From Lithobates sylvaticus (Eukaryota > Chordata > Amphibia > Anura > Ranidae), in the NCBI GenBank assembly GCA_028564925.1, contig CM053028.1:626271380-626335379 (forward strand): a stretch of 64,000 nt of DNA, read 5' to 3'. Below, in pieces: positions 1-11,342 of the stretch. Both the position numbers and the translations under genes were made by a program. Every line of letters begins with the position of its first letter. Position 1 is the stretch's first letter. The notes under the pieces are model-generated. The model searched no databases, was not told where the DNA came from, and saw only the letters and a list, made by a program, of their open reading frames with translations.

Positions 1-160
1 AGGGGAGTTTGTGTGGGGGTCCCCAAGGAAGTAGATGGGAGAAACAGCAAAAGAGTTTGTAGGGGGTACCCAAGGGAGGAGCTGGAGTTTGGGGAAAAAT
101 GTAGCAAAAGGAATGAATGAATTTGATGGGGGGGGGGGGGGCACCCAAGGAACTGTATGG
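1..160. repeat. Degenerate ~60-bp direct repeat with G-run
   Basis: About two and a half imperfect copies of a unit that goes from 'gagtttg' through a G-rich 'gggggtacccaagg' core to an A-rich 'aacagcaaaag' end. A run of more than ten G lies near position 130. No open frame of interest. It looks like the edge of a minisatellite cut by the window. Confidence 0.5.
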
Positions 161-741
161 TAGACATGTGCACCGTCAATAAATGTGTTTTGTTCCATTC
201 TGTTTCATATTAGCCATTGATTCGTATTTTGCAATTCGTGTCCGAAATTTAATTTGGATTCGTACGAATTTTCGTTAGGTTTGTTAACTTTTCGTAACAA
301 TTACGAACGTTCGTTATGATGAATTTATCATTATGAGGGCCTCCCACCATCCCTGTGCTGTGCTCATTATGACGTGCTCCCACCATCCCTGTGCTGACTT
401 CCTGGGTTTTTAACTTCATCATAACGAATAATCGTAATTTACGAACATTCTTATTTTGTCCGATTCTGAATCTCCCATCGACTACCAGTACCAGTCTCCC
501 ACTTCCATATTAAAAAATTTATTTTCCCAACCCTCACTCAGCAGCAGAAGAAAACCTCTGATTGGTCAACACCAGTCAAGTTTCCGTAACGGATTTTGGA
601 TCCAAAATTCGTAAACGAAATTTCGTATTTTGTACAAAATTCAAAAGCATAGCAATTCGTATTTCGGATCCTCCCGTATGTATGAATTTACGGAAATTTG
701 TAACAATTTTCGATTCGTACGAAACTAATCGCACATGTCTA
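161..741. mobile_element. MITE with TAGACATGTGC terminal inverted repeats
   Basis: The left end reads TAGACATGTGCACC and the right end, on the other strand, reads TAGACATGTGCGAT. The interior is AT-rich and full of self-complementary 'cgtacgaa' and 'ttcgtaac' words, so it could fold back on itself. It has no coding capacity. If the outer TA is the target duplication it would be a Tc1/mariner-type element, but the flanks are too short to decide. Family is unresolved. Confidence 0.6.
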
Positions 742-1930
742 GTCCCTGCCCATGCCTGCTGGACCATGATTCAGCAGTAATATGCACCTTACTGCTGACC
801 GTCCTGTCCAACGAGGCCAAAACATTGCCTTCCACATGTCGGAGTCAGAATGGCCATCCGTGAAAAGAAATGGTGTTTTCGAACCTGCCATTGAGGTACA
901 GCACATTCCACAAATTCAGGAAAGGGGGCAGAGTCTACCAGCTGAAAAGGCAGCAGTTGCAGTGGTAGCAGTTTGCCCAAGCTAGGATTCAGACACTGAG
1001 CATTTGGATGGCTGGGACCAAATTTCTTTTTACGATTTAGCAACTGGGGTAGGGAAATTTGCCTACTAAAATCAGATGGTGGTGTACTGCTAGCAGATTG
1101 GCTGCAAGTACTTGGGACACCTATTGCTATACTTTCATCCCTCTCAGTGCATGTTTTTGAGGGGACTGGAGGTATAGTGGGGTTGGAGATCCCAGATAAG
1201 GAGCAAGGAGAAGTCCGACCTTTTACTTTGATGTGGGTCTTTTAAGTGCTGTTGCCAGCAGACTGCATGGGAGGTCATCATATGTCTTCAAGCATGTGGT
1301 GCCCAAGCGGCTGCTGTTTTGGCCAAGCTTTATCCACTTCACACATAGGTTGCAAACAGCAATGGTGCAATCTGCTGCACACGTGTCAAAAAAGGCCCAC
1401 ACCAAGGAACTTTTAAAAATAAGTGGGGAGTCAGCAGCACCCTGCACCTGCCAAGCTCTGCCATGTGATGTAATAGGGTGGCTGCCCTTAACCTGCCCCC
1501 TGGAGGGCATTCCTTCCTCATTGGAGATGTGGCTCCTCGTCCTCTCTTCTATCAGGCACCCAAGTAGAGTTAGTGACCTCATCATCCCCTCCCTCCTTGT
1601 CACTGGAGCAAACTTAGCAGTATGCTGACGCTCGGGGAACATGACTGCCAGTTTCTTATCCTTCTTGAGTACTGTGTTGCTATGGCCATTTGTATTGTCT
1701 TGATAGCAATAATATAGAGTTTAGGTTTAGTAAAAGCATATGTTTACAGATGCTCTTCCCCCTCCATTGATATGTAAATAACTGAGACAGGAAGTTCTTT
1801 GCAGGAAGTTGGTGTATGCAGGAAAGGGGTAGATGGAGTTTGGAGAGTTTATAGAGAACCAAGTACTTTCTCTTGGCCTCTGTTTCTTTTTTTGTTCACA
1901 TCAGCGAACATTTAAGAGATTTAAGAGATT
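742..1930. other. Unassigned stretch, no gene recognised
   Basis: Short overlapping frames exist on both strands (the longest, near 1223-1642, is open on both strands at once). None carries a recognisable motif or splice context. The composition is mixed, without tandem structure. It may be decayed transposon DNA, but I cannot name a family. Confidence 0.4.
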
Positions 1931-2187
1931 GTTATTAAACTTAACGTTCATTTATATCTCTCGTGATTTTTCACATTATTGTGGACTTTTTCTTGCAATT
2001 ATTTATAAACAATAAAGTTTTTGATTTAATCCTATGTATATTATTGTATTTATTTCATATAAATATTAAGTGCTTTCTTTATAAATACAAATCCTTATCT
2101 CCCCCCCCAAACCCCCCCTACCCTTCCCCCCGAAATACCTCTCATCTTTTAACTTCCAAGGAGGCCATAATAGGCCTTTCCATGGTT

Positions 2188-4153
2188 TTACATGATAGTT
2201 TCAGCGTAACTCCACGTCCGTTTGAATTCCTGCCAGCACTTCCATTTACTTATATCTCCTCCGTTCCCTTCATGTCCCATCGATCTTAGTTTTTCTATCT
2301 GGTATATTTCTTCGATCCTCAAAATCCATTCTCTTTTGGTCCGTGCTTCTTCGAGATCCCATTTTTTCGGGATTAATCCCTTTGCTGCGTTTAGCATCTG
2401 AGGAGTCAGGGTTTTCAGATATTGTTTAATTGGTTCCTCTGTTCCGTGGAATAGACATATCCATGGTTCTTCTTGCAACGTCACTCCATTTATTTCTTTT
2501 ATGGTTTCCAAAATCTCTCTCCAAAATGTCTTTATTTTTGGGCACTCCCACCAAAGGTGTGCCATTGTGCCTCGTTCCAGGCACCCTCTCCAACAGTTTT
2601 GCGAGCTATCTGGTTGAAACTTATTTAGTTTATCTGGTGTTATGTACCATCTAGAGAGGCATTTATAGTTCATTTCTGCGGTCGGAGTGTCAATTGCCGA
2701 ATTGTGAGTACATTTTAAAATGTTATTAATCCTATGCTTATAATCTTGTTAGCCTAGTTCATTTCCCCATTTTATAAAGAAGGGCGGCCCCTCCAGATGT
2801 CCTTCTATCAGAAAAGCTTTGTAAAGTCTAGATGCAACTTTTTTCCCCTTTTCCTCACTTATTTTTTCTAATGACGTATATTCCTTCTTTGTTCTAATTG
2901 GTTGGGGTAACTTTCTGATAAAGTGTGACAGCTGTAGGTACCGCCAGTCATTTATTTTTATTTGTGTCATATTTTGCTGTATATCTCTAAGTGTTTTAAT
3001 ATTGCCTCTTTTTGTGATATCCTTCAATTGTGTATTTTGCCCTATCCAATCCCCACCCCCTTTGTGTGTTTTCCCAGGTGGGAAATAATCATTAAAGGTG
3101 AATTATATTTCCATCCAAATCGCTTGTGCAGTAAATCCCAAAATTTAAATACGTGCTTTGTTATTTTTTGTGTATTTATACCTAAGCCCCTTAAGTGCGG
3201 TGGATTCCAAATTGCCGTTCTTAAGTTTACCCCACTTGTGCTACTCTCTATATTTACCCATTGCTTATCTGTTGTCTCATGTGACCACTCAATGGCTCTT
3301 GACACTACGACCGCTTGATAGTAAATTTTCAGGTCTGGGACCCCTAGACCTCCTTGCTCTTTACTGTTTCTCAGGATGATATGCGAGATCCTAGGCTTTT
3401 TATTTTGCCATATACATTTACTTAATTGGAATTTATAGGTAATCTTCGGTAAAATAATCATTTTAACAGGATTGATACGTCCAAACCATGACAGAGGTCT
3501 TGAAGAAATTTTCTTAGTTTCGATTTTGATTTCATCGAGTAATGGGATATAATTTTCTCTATAGAGTTTATCGACTGAATTAGTGAGTTTTATCCCTAAA
3601 TATTTTAATCCTGTTTTTTTCCATGGAAATGGAAAATCTCTCTGTAGTTCAAGTGCTTCCTTTTGTGGCACATTTATATTTAAGATTTCGGATTTGTTCA
3701 AATTTATTTTAAAATTTGAAATGTCGCCATACTGTTTAAGTATGTCTAATAGACATGGCAGTGTACTATCTGGCTCGGTGATGTAGAACGAAAGGTCATC
3801 GGCGAAAGCCGCGGTCTTATGCTCGACATCCCCAGACCTAATTCCTTTAATGTCTTAATTTAATCTAATCGTTGCCAATAAGGGTTCTAATGAAAGCACG
3901 AACAGCAGTGGGGACAGGGGACAACCCTGTCTTGTACCATTTTTCATAGTATAGGGAGATGAAAGGTTACCATTTATTTTTATTGTCGCTGTCGGTTCCT
4001 TATATAATATGTTTATTTTCTGCAGCATCTTAGTGCCTAGTCCCATAAACTTCAGGGTCTCTGTCATGAGCCCCCAGTCTACCCTGTCAAACGCTTTCTC
4101 AGCGTCAATTGACAGGAATAGACCTGGGGGCCCCCCCATTTCCATTTTTTGTA
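2188..4153 (-). pseudogene. L1-A ORF2, rest of RT and C-terminal domain
   Basis: The 3' half of ORF2, left of the L1-B insertion. It resumes in the RT palm with 'LFLSIDAEKAFDRVDW' near 4130-4080, then 'NGTRQGCPLSPLLFVLSLEP' and the catalytic 'AAFADDLSF' near 3800. One in-frame TAA falls between the last two blocks. A frameshift near 3030 separates this part from the downstream piece 2749-3027. The C-terminal part (2188-2673) has the cysteine/histidine cluster 'CWRGCLERGTMAHLWWECP', typical of the L1/Tx1 C-terminus. L1-B carries the same blocks, which confirms the reading. Confidence 0.85.
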
Positions 4154-4169
4154 ATAGTAAGAGAGTTCT
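4154..4169. repeat. Target-site duplication of L1-B, left copy
   Basis: ATAGTAAGAGAGTTCT, identical over 16 bp to 6359-6374. The bases just outside differ (4153 a versus 6358 t; 4170 t versus 6375 g), so the repeat is exactly delimited. Confidence 0.95.
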
Positions 4170-6358
4170 TTTTATTTTTTTATTTTTTTAAATCTTTATT
4201 TATAAATTTTTCAAATGCATACATAAAACTTACTTCATATTACTTAACACAGCAGATACATTTACCGTTTTCTCCCGTGCCCCTCCCCGCCCCCCCCCCT
4301 CCCCGTCCCTGCCCTGCATGACGCCTTATGGGTATTGTCTATTGATTTCCTGTATAACGCATGTGTACAGATATAAATGGCATAGATCGTATGGAGTACC
4401 CCTTGTGGGTCGCACTGACAGCCTCAACCCATTATTTCTTCCGCGAATCTCCATGAGTCTTTAAAGATTTCCCAGCCTGCCCATTTCCTCCTCCTCTCCT
4501 CCGCTTTTTCATCGCCTATTCTCTGTTCCTCAGAACTTGTTACTTTTTGCTGCAGATTTACTCTACTTATCCATTCCCCCGTACGCGGGCTCTCTGGATC
4601 TCGCCAGTGCTTAGCAATAAGGTTTTTTGCCTCATTTAGCAGTATCGGTATAACTGAGGATTTATACTGGCCCATGGGTATGTCTGCCCCATGGAACAGT
4701 ACTATCCAGGGGTCTTCTGGAATATCGTTCCCAGTAATTATTTTAATTAGCTCCAAAATTTGTTGCCAATATTTTTTGATCTTAGGACATTCCCACCATA
4801 TATGGGCCATCGTGCCTGTCTTCCCACATCCTCGCCAGCATTCCGGAGATTTATCTTTTTGAAATCTGCTAAGCTTCTGGGGGGTCAGGTACCAACCTGA
4901 GATACATTTAAAATTCACTTCAACTGTTTTTGTGTTAAACCCAGAACGGTGCATTACGTGAAAAATTCTATTAATTCTATCTTTACTACATGGGGTTCCT
5001 AATTCCCCTTCCCATCTTTTGACACCTGGAGGGACCCAGTCGTTTTCCTCCAGAATCAACATCTTATATAATCGGGATATATTATTTCTTGTTATTGTTC
5101 GTACACAAATCTTCTCCAGAGCTGTGAGATCCTCACCTCCCCGGATTGGCTGTGGAAGACTATCCACAAAATGTTTAAGCTGTGAGTACCTCCAGGCGTC
5201 AATCGACATAAGTTCCCTATTTTCTCTTAATTCGTGATAAGTGAGTATTCTTCCTTGCTTAATAATGTCTTGTAACTGTGCTTCCCCGTTTTTAATCCAA
5301 TTTCCCCCTATTTGACTCCTACCTGGTGTGAAAAAAATATTATCTTTTAAGTAAATCAAGGGTGAATTATACGCCCATTTATTCTTTCTATACAACCTAT
5401 CCCACTCTTTTAGTGTAACCAATGTGATTTCCTGTGTCCCTTCCCCCTCTACTCTAAATTTTGGGGGATTCCATATAATGTGACCCAGTTGTGTGTTACT
5501 TTGTGCATTCTCTATATTCACCCATCTTTTATTGCTTCCCCCTTTCATCCATTCTATTGCCCTTGAAAGGGCTATAGCCCTATAATATTTCTCAAAATCG
5601 GGAAATGCTAACCCCCCCTGTTTTTTCTCCTTGGATAATATGTTTTTGGATATGCGAGGCTTCTTGTTGGACCATATAAATTTAGAAATTATTCTGTTTA
5701 GTATAGCAAAAAAAACTTGCGGCACTGAAAGCGGGAGCATCTGTAGTTTGTAGTTTACTTTTGGAACAATAACCATTTTGACCGCGTTAATTTTCCCCAA
5801 CCAAGACAGGGGGCAGGGAGATAGTCTTTTAGTTTCTGCTTTAATCTCCTCCAGCAATGGTAAGTAGTTTAATGTGTAAATTTTCCTTAGGGTAGATGAG
5901 AGCATGACTCCTAAATATTTTATTTTATCTCTCCAGGGGAAATGAAACACTTTTGAGAGTCGATCGGCTTCGGCTTGCTCTATATTTATATTCAAGATCT
6001 CTGACTTGGCAAAGTTGATTTTAAAGTTTGATACTGATCCGTATAGTTTCAGAGTCCTAAGGAGGTTTGGCAGAGTAATCCGGGGGTTGGTCACAAAGAA
6101 TAGCACGTCGTCGGCGTATGCCGCCATCTTGTGCTCCTCCCCCCCTGCCCCCCCCACCCCCCTTATATCCACTGAATTCCTAATGGTAGAAGGAAGGGGT
6201 TCCAAAGATAAAACAAAGAGGAGAGGGGACAGGGGGCACCCCTGACGCGTGCCATTCCTCATGACCAATGGTTGTGAAAGCACCCCATTGATCCTTACCC
6301 TTGCCTGGGGAAGATCGTACAGGACCCTCACCCAGCTGATCATTCTCTGTCCTATGCT
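4170..6358 (-). mobile_element. L1-type LINE (L1-B), 5'-truncated, nested in L1-A
   Basis: A second LINE of the same broad clade, in the same orientation as its host. Its 3' end is an A-rich tail, seen as T-runs from 4170 on this strand. Its 5' end is cut inside the RT domain at 6358. It is flanked by a perfect 16-bp direct repeat of host DNA, the hallmark of target-primed reverse transcription. The host RT frame stops at one repeat and picks up at the other. Its protein differs clearly from that of L1-A, so it is a different subfamily, not a local duplication. Confidence 0.95.
4424..6358 (-). CDS. L1-B ORF2, RT core and C-terminus (truncated, open)
   Basis: An uninterrupted frame from the truncation point to its own stop at 4424, about 640 residues of element sequence. 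A further ~22 codons are read through from L1-A DNA upstream, where the first in-frame ATG lies at 6427. Visible blocks: 'NGTRQGCPLSPLLFVLSLEP' (near 6260), the catalytic 'AAYADDVLFF' (near 6115), the thumb region with 'PLSWLGKINAVKMVIVPK' (near 5790), and the C-terminal 'CWRGCGKTGTMAHIWWECP' cluster (near 4800). The endonuclease and first RT blocks are absent, so it cannot be autonomous. The lack of stops in 1.9 kb argues for a recent insertion. Confidence 0.85.
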   Translation of the reverse strand, partial: SIGQRMISWVRVLYDLPQARVRINGVLSQPLVMRNGTRQGCPLSPLLFVLSLEPLPSTIRNSVDIRGVGGAGGEEHKMAAYADDVLFFVTNPRITLPNLLRTLKLYGSVSNFKINFAKSEILNINIEQAEADRLSKVFHFPWRDKIKYLGVMLSSTLRKIYTLNYLPLLEEIKAETKRLSPCPLSWLGKINAVKMVIVPKVNYKLQMLPLSVPQVFFAILNRIISKFIWSNKKPRISKNILSKEKKQGGLAFPDFEKYYRAIALSRAIEWMKGGSNKRWVNIENAQSNTQLGHIIWNPPKFRVEGEGTQEITLVTLKEWDRLYRKNKWAYNSPLIYLKDNIFFTPGRSQIGGNWIKNGEAQLQDIIKQGRILTYHELRENRELMSIDAWRYSQLKHFVDSLPQPIRGGEDLTALEKICVRTITRNNISRLYKMLILEENDWVPPGVKRWEGELGTPCSKDRINRIFHVMHRSGFNTKTVEVNFKCISGWYLTPQKLSRFQKDKSPECWRGCGKTGTMAHIWWECPKIKKYWQQILELIKIITGNDIPEDPWIVLFHGADIPMGQYKSSVIPILLNEAKNLIAKHWRDPESPRTGEWISRVNLQQKVTSSEEQRIGDEKAEERRRKWAGWEIFKDSWRFAEEIMG

Positions 6359-6374
6359 ATAGTAAGAGAGTTCT
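6359..6374. repeat. Target-site duplication of L1-B, right copy
   Basis: Second copy of the 16-bp direct repeat, lying between the truncated 5' edge of L1-B and the resumed L1-A endonuclease/RT frame. Confidence 0.95.
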
Positions 6375-8120
6375 GATACCATTATCTCGTCCTTCTCGAC
6401 CTGAGACGAACCCCACCTGATCCACATGTATCAATTCTTTCATCTTGTTCTTTAACCTGTTTGCCAAAACTTTCGCATATAACATTACGTCAAAATTTAA
6501 TAAGGAAATTGGTCTGTAGCTGGAACATTTCGTATCATCTTTACCTTCTTTTAGAATAACTGTTACTTGAGCTCTTTGTGCCTCTGTGCTCAATCCAAAT
6601 TCCACTCCAAGGCCGTTCATATATTTGCAAAGTCTGGGTATCCATACCGTGCTGAATTTTTTTAGATATTTTAATGAAAAGCCATCTGGTCCTGGGCTTT
6701 TGCCCAGTGGGGACTCTACGATTGTCTTTACTATTTCAGGCTCTGTAATGGGGTTCTCTAGATCCTCGCTATCCATTGATGATATTCTGGGTATTCCAGA
6801 TTTTTCCAGGAACTGCCTAATTTTGTTTATTTTTCCCTTTTCTCTTATCCCGTTCTCAACATCGTAGAGTTGACTGTAGTATTTACGGAAAACCTTGGCT
6901 ATGTCGTTAGTTTTATGAACCATTTCACCTTGTTTGTTTTGAATTTGTTCTATGTAGTTCTTTGTCTTTTCCTTCCTCAGGGATTTTGCCAGGTGTTTCC
7001 CTATTTTGTTGCCACCAAGGTATTTTTCCTTCAATATCTTATTATATGTCTTTCTCGTTTCCTGAGTCAGTAATTCTTTTAGATCTTCCCTTTTAATTAT
7101 AAGTTGATGGTATATTTCTTGACATTGTCCCCCGATTTTTTTGTGTTGCTGTTCTAGGTAATGTATCTCATCTATCAGACACTTGATTTTCCACTCCCTG
7201 GTCTTTTTATTCCATGCCCCCATTGAAATGAAGATGCCTCTAATGTAAGCCTTGTGTGTATCCCAAAGTGCCGAATATGAGACATCCTCTGTTTCATTGA
7301 TTTCGAAGAAAGTTTTTAATTTGTCGTGTATTTTCTCTATGTCTTGATTGTCCGTAATAAGTGTTTCATTCAGTTGCCAGTTGCTAATTGGTTTCTGTAC
7401 TTTTAACTCTTCTATGGTCATCGTTACTGGGGCATGGTCCGATAGAGTAATAATTCCTATTTCAGCTTCTGTCACTTTTGTCAAGGTATTGTAAACAACA
7501 AACAGATGGTCAATTCGTGTGTACGTCCCATGCACAGGGGAGAAGAACGTGTAGTCCCTTACTTTTGGATGCAGAACTCTCCAAACATCGACTAGTTGAT
7601 TTTGATGTAATTTTTGCTTCAATATTTTTAGGGACCCACCTCCCGTCCCCTGTGCACGGGACGTACTATCTTCTTTAGGGTTCAGACACAAATTGAAATC
7701 ACCTGCCAATATTACCCTCCCCCTCCCAAACTGAGAGAGGATCCCCATAATTTTTTTCAAGTATTGCGCAGGTCTTTTGTTAGGGGCGTAGATATTTACC
7801 AAGGTACATCGTATTTCGTCAATATGACCTCTAATGAATAGGTATCTCCCATCCGGGTCTGCGAGTCTATCTTCTACTTTGAATCAAGCTTCTTTTGAGA
7901 GCCCAATTGCAACCCCCTTAGCTTTTCTAGTATTTGAGTCTGCATAAAACCAAGTGGGGTATGCTTTGGAATATAATTTTATATTTGCTCCGTGAAAAAG
8001 ATGTGTCTCCTGGAGAAATGCTATATCTGCGTGGTATTGTTTCAGTTCTTTTAATATCTTGTGTCTCTTGGCAGGAATATTCAATCCACGAACATTGTAC
8101 GTTAGAAACTTAATTTACAG
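6375..8120 (-). pseudogene. L1-A ORF2, endonuclease and start of RT
   Basis: The 5' half of ORF2. The apurinic-type endonuclease domain comes first: 'YNVRGLNIPAKR' near 8090-8055, the metal-binding 'QETH' near 8000, 'GDFNLCL' near 7690 and the catalytic 'SDHAP' near 7430. A long linker follows, then the first RT blocks: 'GKSPGPDGFSLKY', 'YRPISLLNFD' and 'DQVGFVSGRE' near 6700-6400. One in-frame TGA sits near 7880, between the first short frame and the long frame starting at 7802. A TAA lies just upstream of the first conserved residues, so the initiator region is also damaged. The frame runs straight into the L1-B insertion at 6374. Confidence 0.85.
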
Positions 8121-8482
8121 TCATTTTCTTTTGTTTTTGTAGTAAGATAAGAGGTATATCTGGAACCCTCCCCGCTTCCCTCCCACCCTCTCCGACCCCC
8201 TCCCCCCCCCCCTCCCCACTCTGCCCCCTTCCCGCCTCCCGGTCACTACTGACCTCTAGACCATGGGTTGAAACAAACCTCATCTCAATCCCAGGTCTTC
8301 TTGCCTCGAGGTGTGACTTTGCACCCACCCTGCACTCCGCGCCCCTCCCACGGGCTAATCCCAGGAGGGGAGTGGAGTGCGTATGGCGAGCTTAGCTCTC
8401 CTCCCTTAAGTGCACGAGGTCGCCTCCCCTCGCCCGCTCCCGCTAACCCCACAAACAAAAAAAACACCAAGTGGATGGCACT

Positions 8483-9535
8483 TTATCCCAGGCCTTCTCT
8501 TTGTGACCACTCTGGGATCTCAATCTCTTGTAGATCTAATTTACCGCAAAATTCTGGGAGCTCTTCAGGGAATCTCAGTTTCGCGGATCTACCTTCTCTA
8601 TAGCCTATTAGGCAAGCCGGGAAACCCCAAGTGTATTTCACATTTTCTGCTCTTAATTGATTTAATAAAGGTCTGAGGATTCGCCTCCTGGCCAACGTCT
8701 CCGGGGCCAAGTCCAAATATATTTGTAGTTCTATACCGTTGATTTTCACTGGAGGTTTTCCTCTTAGATTACTCCACATCGCAGCCTTATCCTCGTAGTT
8801 CTGAAATTTTATCAAAATGTCTCTAGGACTTTCTGTTGGTATATGTTGGGGTTTCATTACTCTATGTATCCTGTCTATTTTCAGCTCCATTTCAGGGCCC
8901 TTGTTCCAGATCGGACTGAGTATATCCTTTATTGTTTTCTTAAGGTCTTCACCATTTTCTTCCGCTAGAGCACGTATTCTTAGGTTCCGCCTTCTGTTTT
9001 GATTCTCATATTCCTCTAATTTATGATTCAATCTCCTCTGGTTCAGTTTTGTCTCTTTAAGTTGTTCTTGCATCCTTGAGATCTCCTGGATATAGTTGTC
9101 TGTTTTATTCTCAATTTCCTCTATGCGGTTTAAGAGATGGCCTACATCTGAACGAAGTGCTGAGATGTCCTTTTTGATCGAATTTTCCATTCAGGATAAC
9201 ATCTCTGAGATTTCGTTTTTCGTTGGCATCTGGGGGTTCATAGTTTGTTCCTCCAAGGTACTTCTGTCTATTTCAGTCTCCAAGGTTACCTCTCCTACTG
9301 AGGCTTCAGCAGGTTCTTCCTTTTTTTTGTTTGTCTCTTTCTTTTTGGCTTGTTTACTCATTTGTTGTTTTTCTGTACCTGGGCCTGGGCTTTTAGGGCT
9401 TAGACCTTTTACCATATAGTGTTTAATTGTGCTTGTGTTTGCTTTATCTTTAGGGGTTTTGGGTTCGCCTCCTTTATTAGTTTTGCCTTTCATGCTATAT
9501 TCCCCCTTTTTTTTTTCCTTTTTCTTTTCCTCCAA
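8483..9535 (-). pseudogene. L1-type ORF1 protein, one internal stop
   Basis: Two abutting frames in the same register, 9535-9191 (114 aa) and 9190-8483 (235 aa), separated by a single TGA. The first part is lysine-rich and low-complexity. The second begins with a long heptad-like coiled coil (residues ~1-75 of that part, with repeated 'EEIENK', 'RLNHKLEEYENQ'). It then has the L1 ORF1 signature 'NRRRNLRIRALAEENGEDL' and the 'DRIHRV' motif of the RRM-like domain, and a C-terminal domain with 'ARRRILRPLLNQLR'. In L1 elements this protein trimerises and binds the element RNA. The total of about 350 aa matches the family. The TGA could be a recent point change in an otherwise intact ORF1. Confidence 0.85.
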
Positions 9536-10494
9536 GCTATCCCCTTTACTGGGTATCTAGGATTTTAGGCTAGTAAAAAGCGGCTCGTTAGCACTTATAG
9601 GCCCCAATCTATTTCCCTTATTGCTACTTCTGTCCTTATAGGATTGTACAGACAATGTTATACCGCTATACCAAGGGTACCAGAGTATTAATTATTGTTA
9701 TTTAGTTATTGAATTATATGAAGTTATATTGAATATGAGGAATCATCTAATCAATTTACTTCTTCCTCCTCTTTCCTCTTGGTCAAAAAACATATAAAAA
9801 AAAGAGAGAAGAAAAAAATAATTATAAAAAAAATAAAGGGGGGGGGGGGCGGGGACGGGTTCTCCTCCCTGGATTTTCCCTTCTTCTCAGGCCTTTGTGT
9901 TTATTAAGTCCTAGGGCTTTTGTCTTTTTCTTTATTCCTTCCCTTTCTCTTTCCCTCTTCCCCCTTTGCCAGAAGTCCACTTCTATATACTGATGTCTCC
10001 CCTCTAGATTTAGTACCGGATATGCGAGTTGATAACGTTATAAATATATCGATCTTATGAATCGAGCTATATTAAATAAAATATTGCGTATCTTGTACCC
10101 CGTTTACCCCTTTGATTAGGGGGGGAGCAACCTGTTTTATACCAAGAAAAAAAGGAGGAGGAAGGAGGAATATCAAAAGGGGAGGGGAGGGAGACAGCAC
10201 TTCAACTCTTGGGAAGTCTTTTTTTTTTTTTTTGTTTATAATATCTTACACAGATTTCATAAGCTTATGTGTACCGTTGGCAGAAAATGTTTGCGTTTTT
10301 AGAAAAATTCCATATTTCTAGCCATATAACCACCGTATAACCACCGTATAACCACCTTTCTCTATAGATGTAAGTGAAATAGACCAATAGAATTTTGTAA
10401 GATAGAGAAAAATATCTGACGGTGTTGAATAAGCCCCTTTTTATTTTTTCCTCTTATTTTAACAAAACATTTTCCCCAGCTTATCAATTATAGC
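9536..10494. other. L1-A 5' leader / flank, no coding
   Basis: Pyrimidine- and A-tract-rich DNA upstream of L1-A ORF1 in element orientation, with G-runs near 9840 and purine-rich runs near 10150-10195. A short direct triplication of 'ataaccaccgt' sits at about 10326-10353. I see no gene. It most likely holds the LINE 5' UTR, whose true 5' end I cannot place. Confidence 0.45.
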
Positions 10495-10499
10495 CTTGG

Positions 10500-11329
10500 T
10501 GTCAGGAAAATCGTGTTTCCAGGCGGTTGACTGGCACGCGCCGACGCGCGCCGACGCATGGTGGTGCGCGCGTTCCCGTGAGCGCGGGTCTGCGTGCGCG
10601 CGCGCGCTGGCGTCCAAGGGCGCGCGCCCTGTGATTCACACTCACCTGTATGGACTGTTGGCGCCAATGGGGCTATTTAATCAAGCAGCACCTGCTGGCT
10701 AGTGCTGCCTGATCTTCAGTATACCTGATACTCTGCACCAGCCACTACCTTGTTCCTGTGATCTCTCAGTGATCTGTTTGTTCCTGTATTATACCCTGCT
10801 TACCTGTGAAGACCTTGGCTTAACCCTTTGGACTATCCGGATTTCCGCCTGCCCCAGACCTCTGCTTGACTGACCATTCTCCTGCCAACTCCTTTGTACT
10901 GTGCTGTTTGAACGTTGCCGACTTCTGCTTGGATTTGGACTTCTTATATCTCCTGCTCAAGGGACCTGTATCCGCTTATCCTGTATTACATCCGGCTTAC
11001 AGTGAGTTTCACCACCTGTATTGGGAACCCCATCACCATCCCTTACCCGCTGTGTGATGTGAGTTTATCTACCGTTATTTCACCTTGCTGTCAGTGGACT
11101 CTACATACCGGAACTTTACCTTTCCACCTGTGAACCCTGCTTACCTGCACTTCACCTCATCAACAGCGGACCACCTGCACCAACTTCCGGACCCTTACAT
11201 CAGGCTCCCTTACCCTTCCTGACTTCCGTGCCTCCTGTACCCACCTCCAGGGGCCGTCAGTCGGATCCGTACGGGAGACCTCCTCCTGCCCAATTGGACT
11301 CATCTGTCAGGTACGTGCCGTTTGTGATA
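10500..11329 (+). repeat. 5' LTR of the chromovirus
   Basis: Begins TGTCAGGAAAATCG and ends TTTGTGATA. A strongly CpG- and GC-rich stretch (10530-10640) is followed by a TATA-like 'tatttaa' near 10674 and then a C/T-rich transcribed part. This is the layout expected of an LTR promoter. Confidence 0.9.
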
Positions 11330-11342
11330 GTATCAGGCAGCC

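Larger units (their letters stand above)
1975..10490 (-). mobile_element. L1/Tx1-type LINE (L1-A), interrupted
   Basis: A minus-strand non-LTR retrotransposon. In element order: a C/T- and A-rich 5' leader (about 9536-10490), ORF1 (8483-9535), ORF2 endonuclease and N-terminal reverse transcriptase (6375-8120), an inserted second LINE (4170-6358), the rest of ORF2 (2188-4153), and an A-rich 3' UTR ending near 1975. The outer boundaries are approximate because I could not find a target duplication for L1-A. It carries only a handful of disabling changes (one stop in ORF1; at least two stops and one frameshift in ORF2, plus a damaged ORF2 start), so it is a fairly young copy. L1 ORF1 proteins coat the RNA; ORF2 nicks the target and reverse-transcribes. 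Confidence 0.85.

Noticed and set aside
1223-1642. 139- and 131-codon frames on opposite strands
   Set aside because: Mirror-open frames without motifs, splice sites or start context; probably chance.
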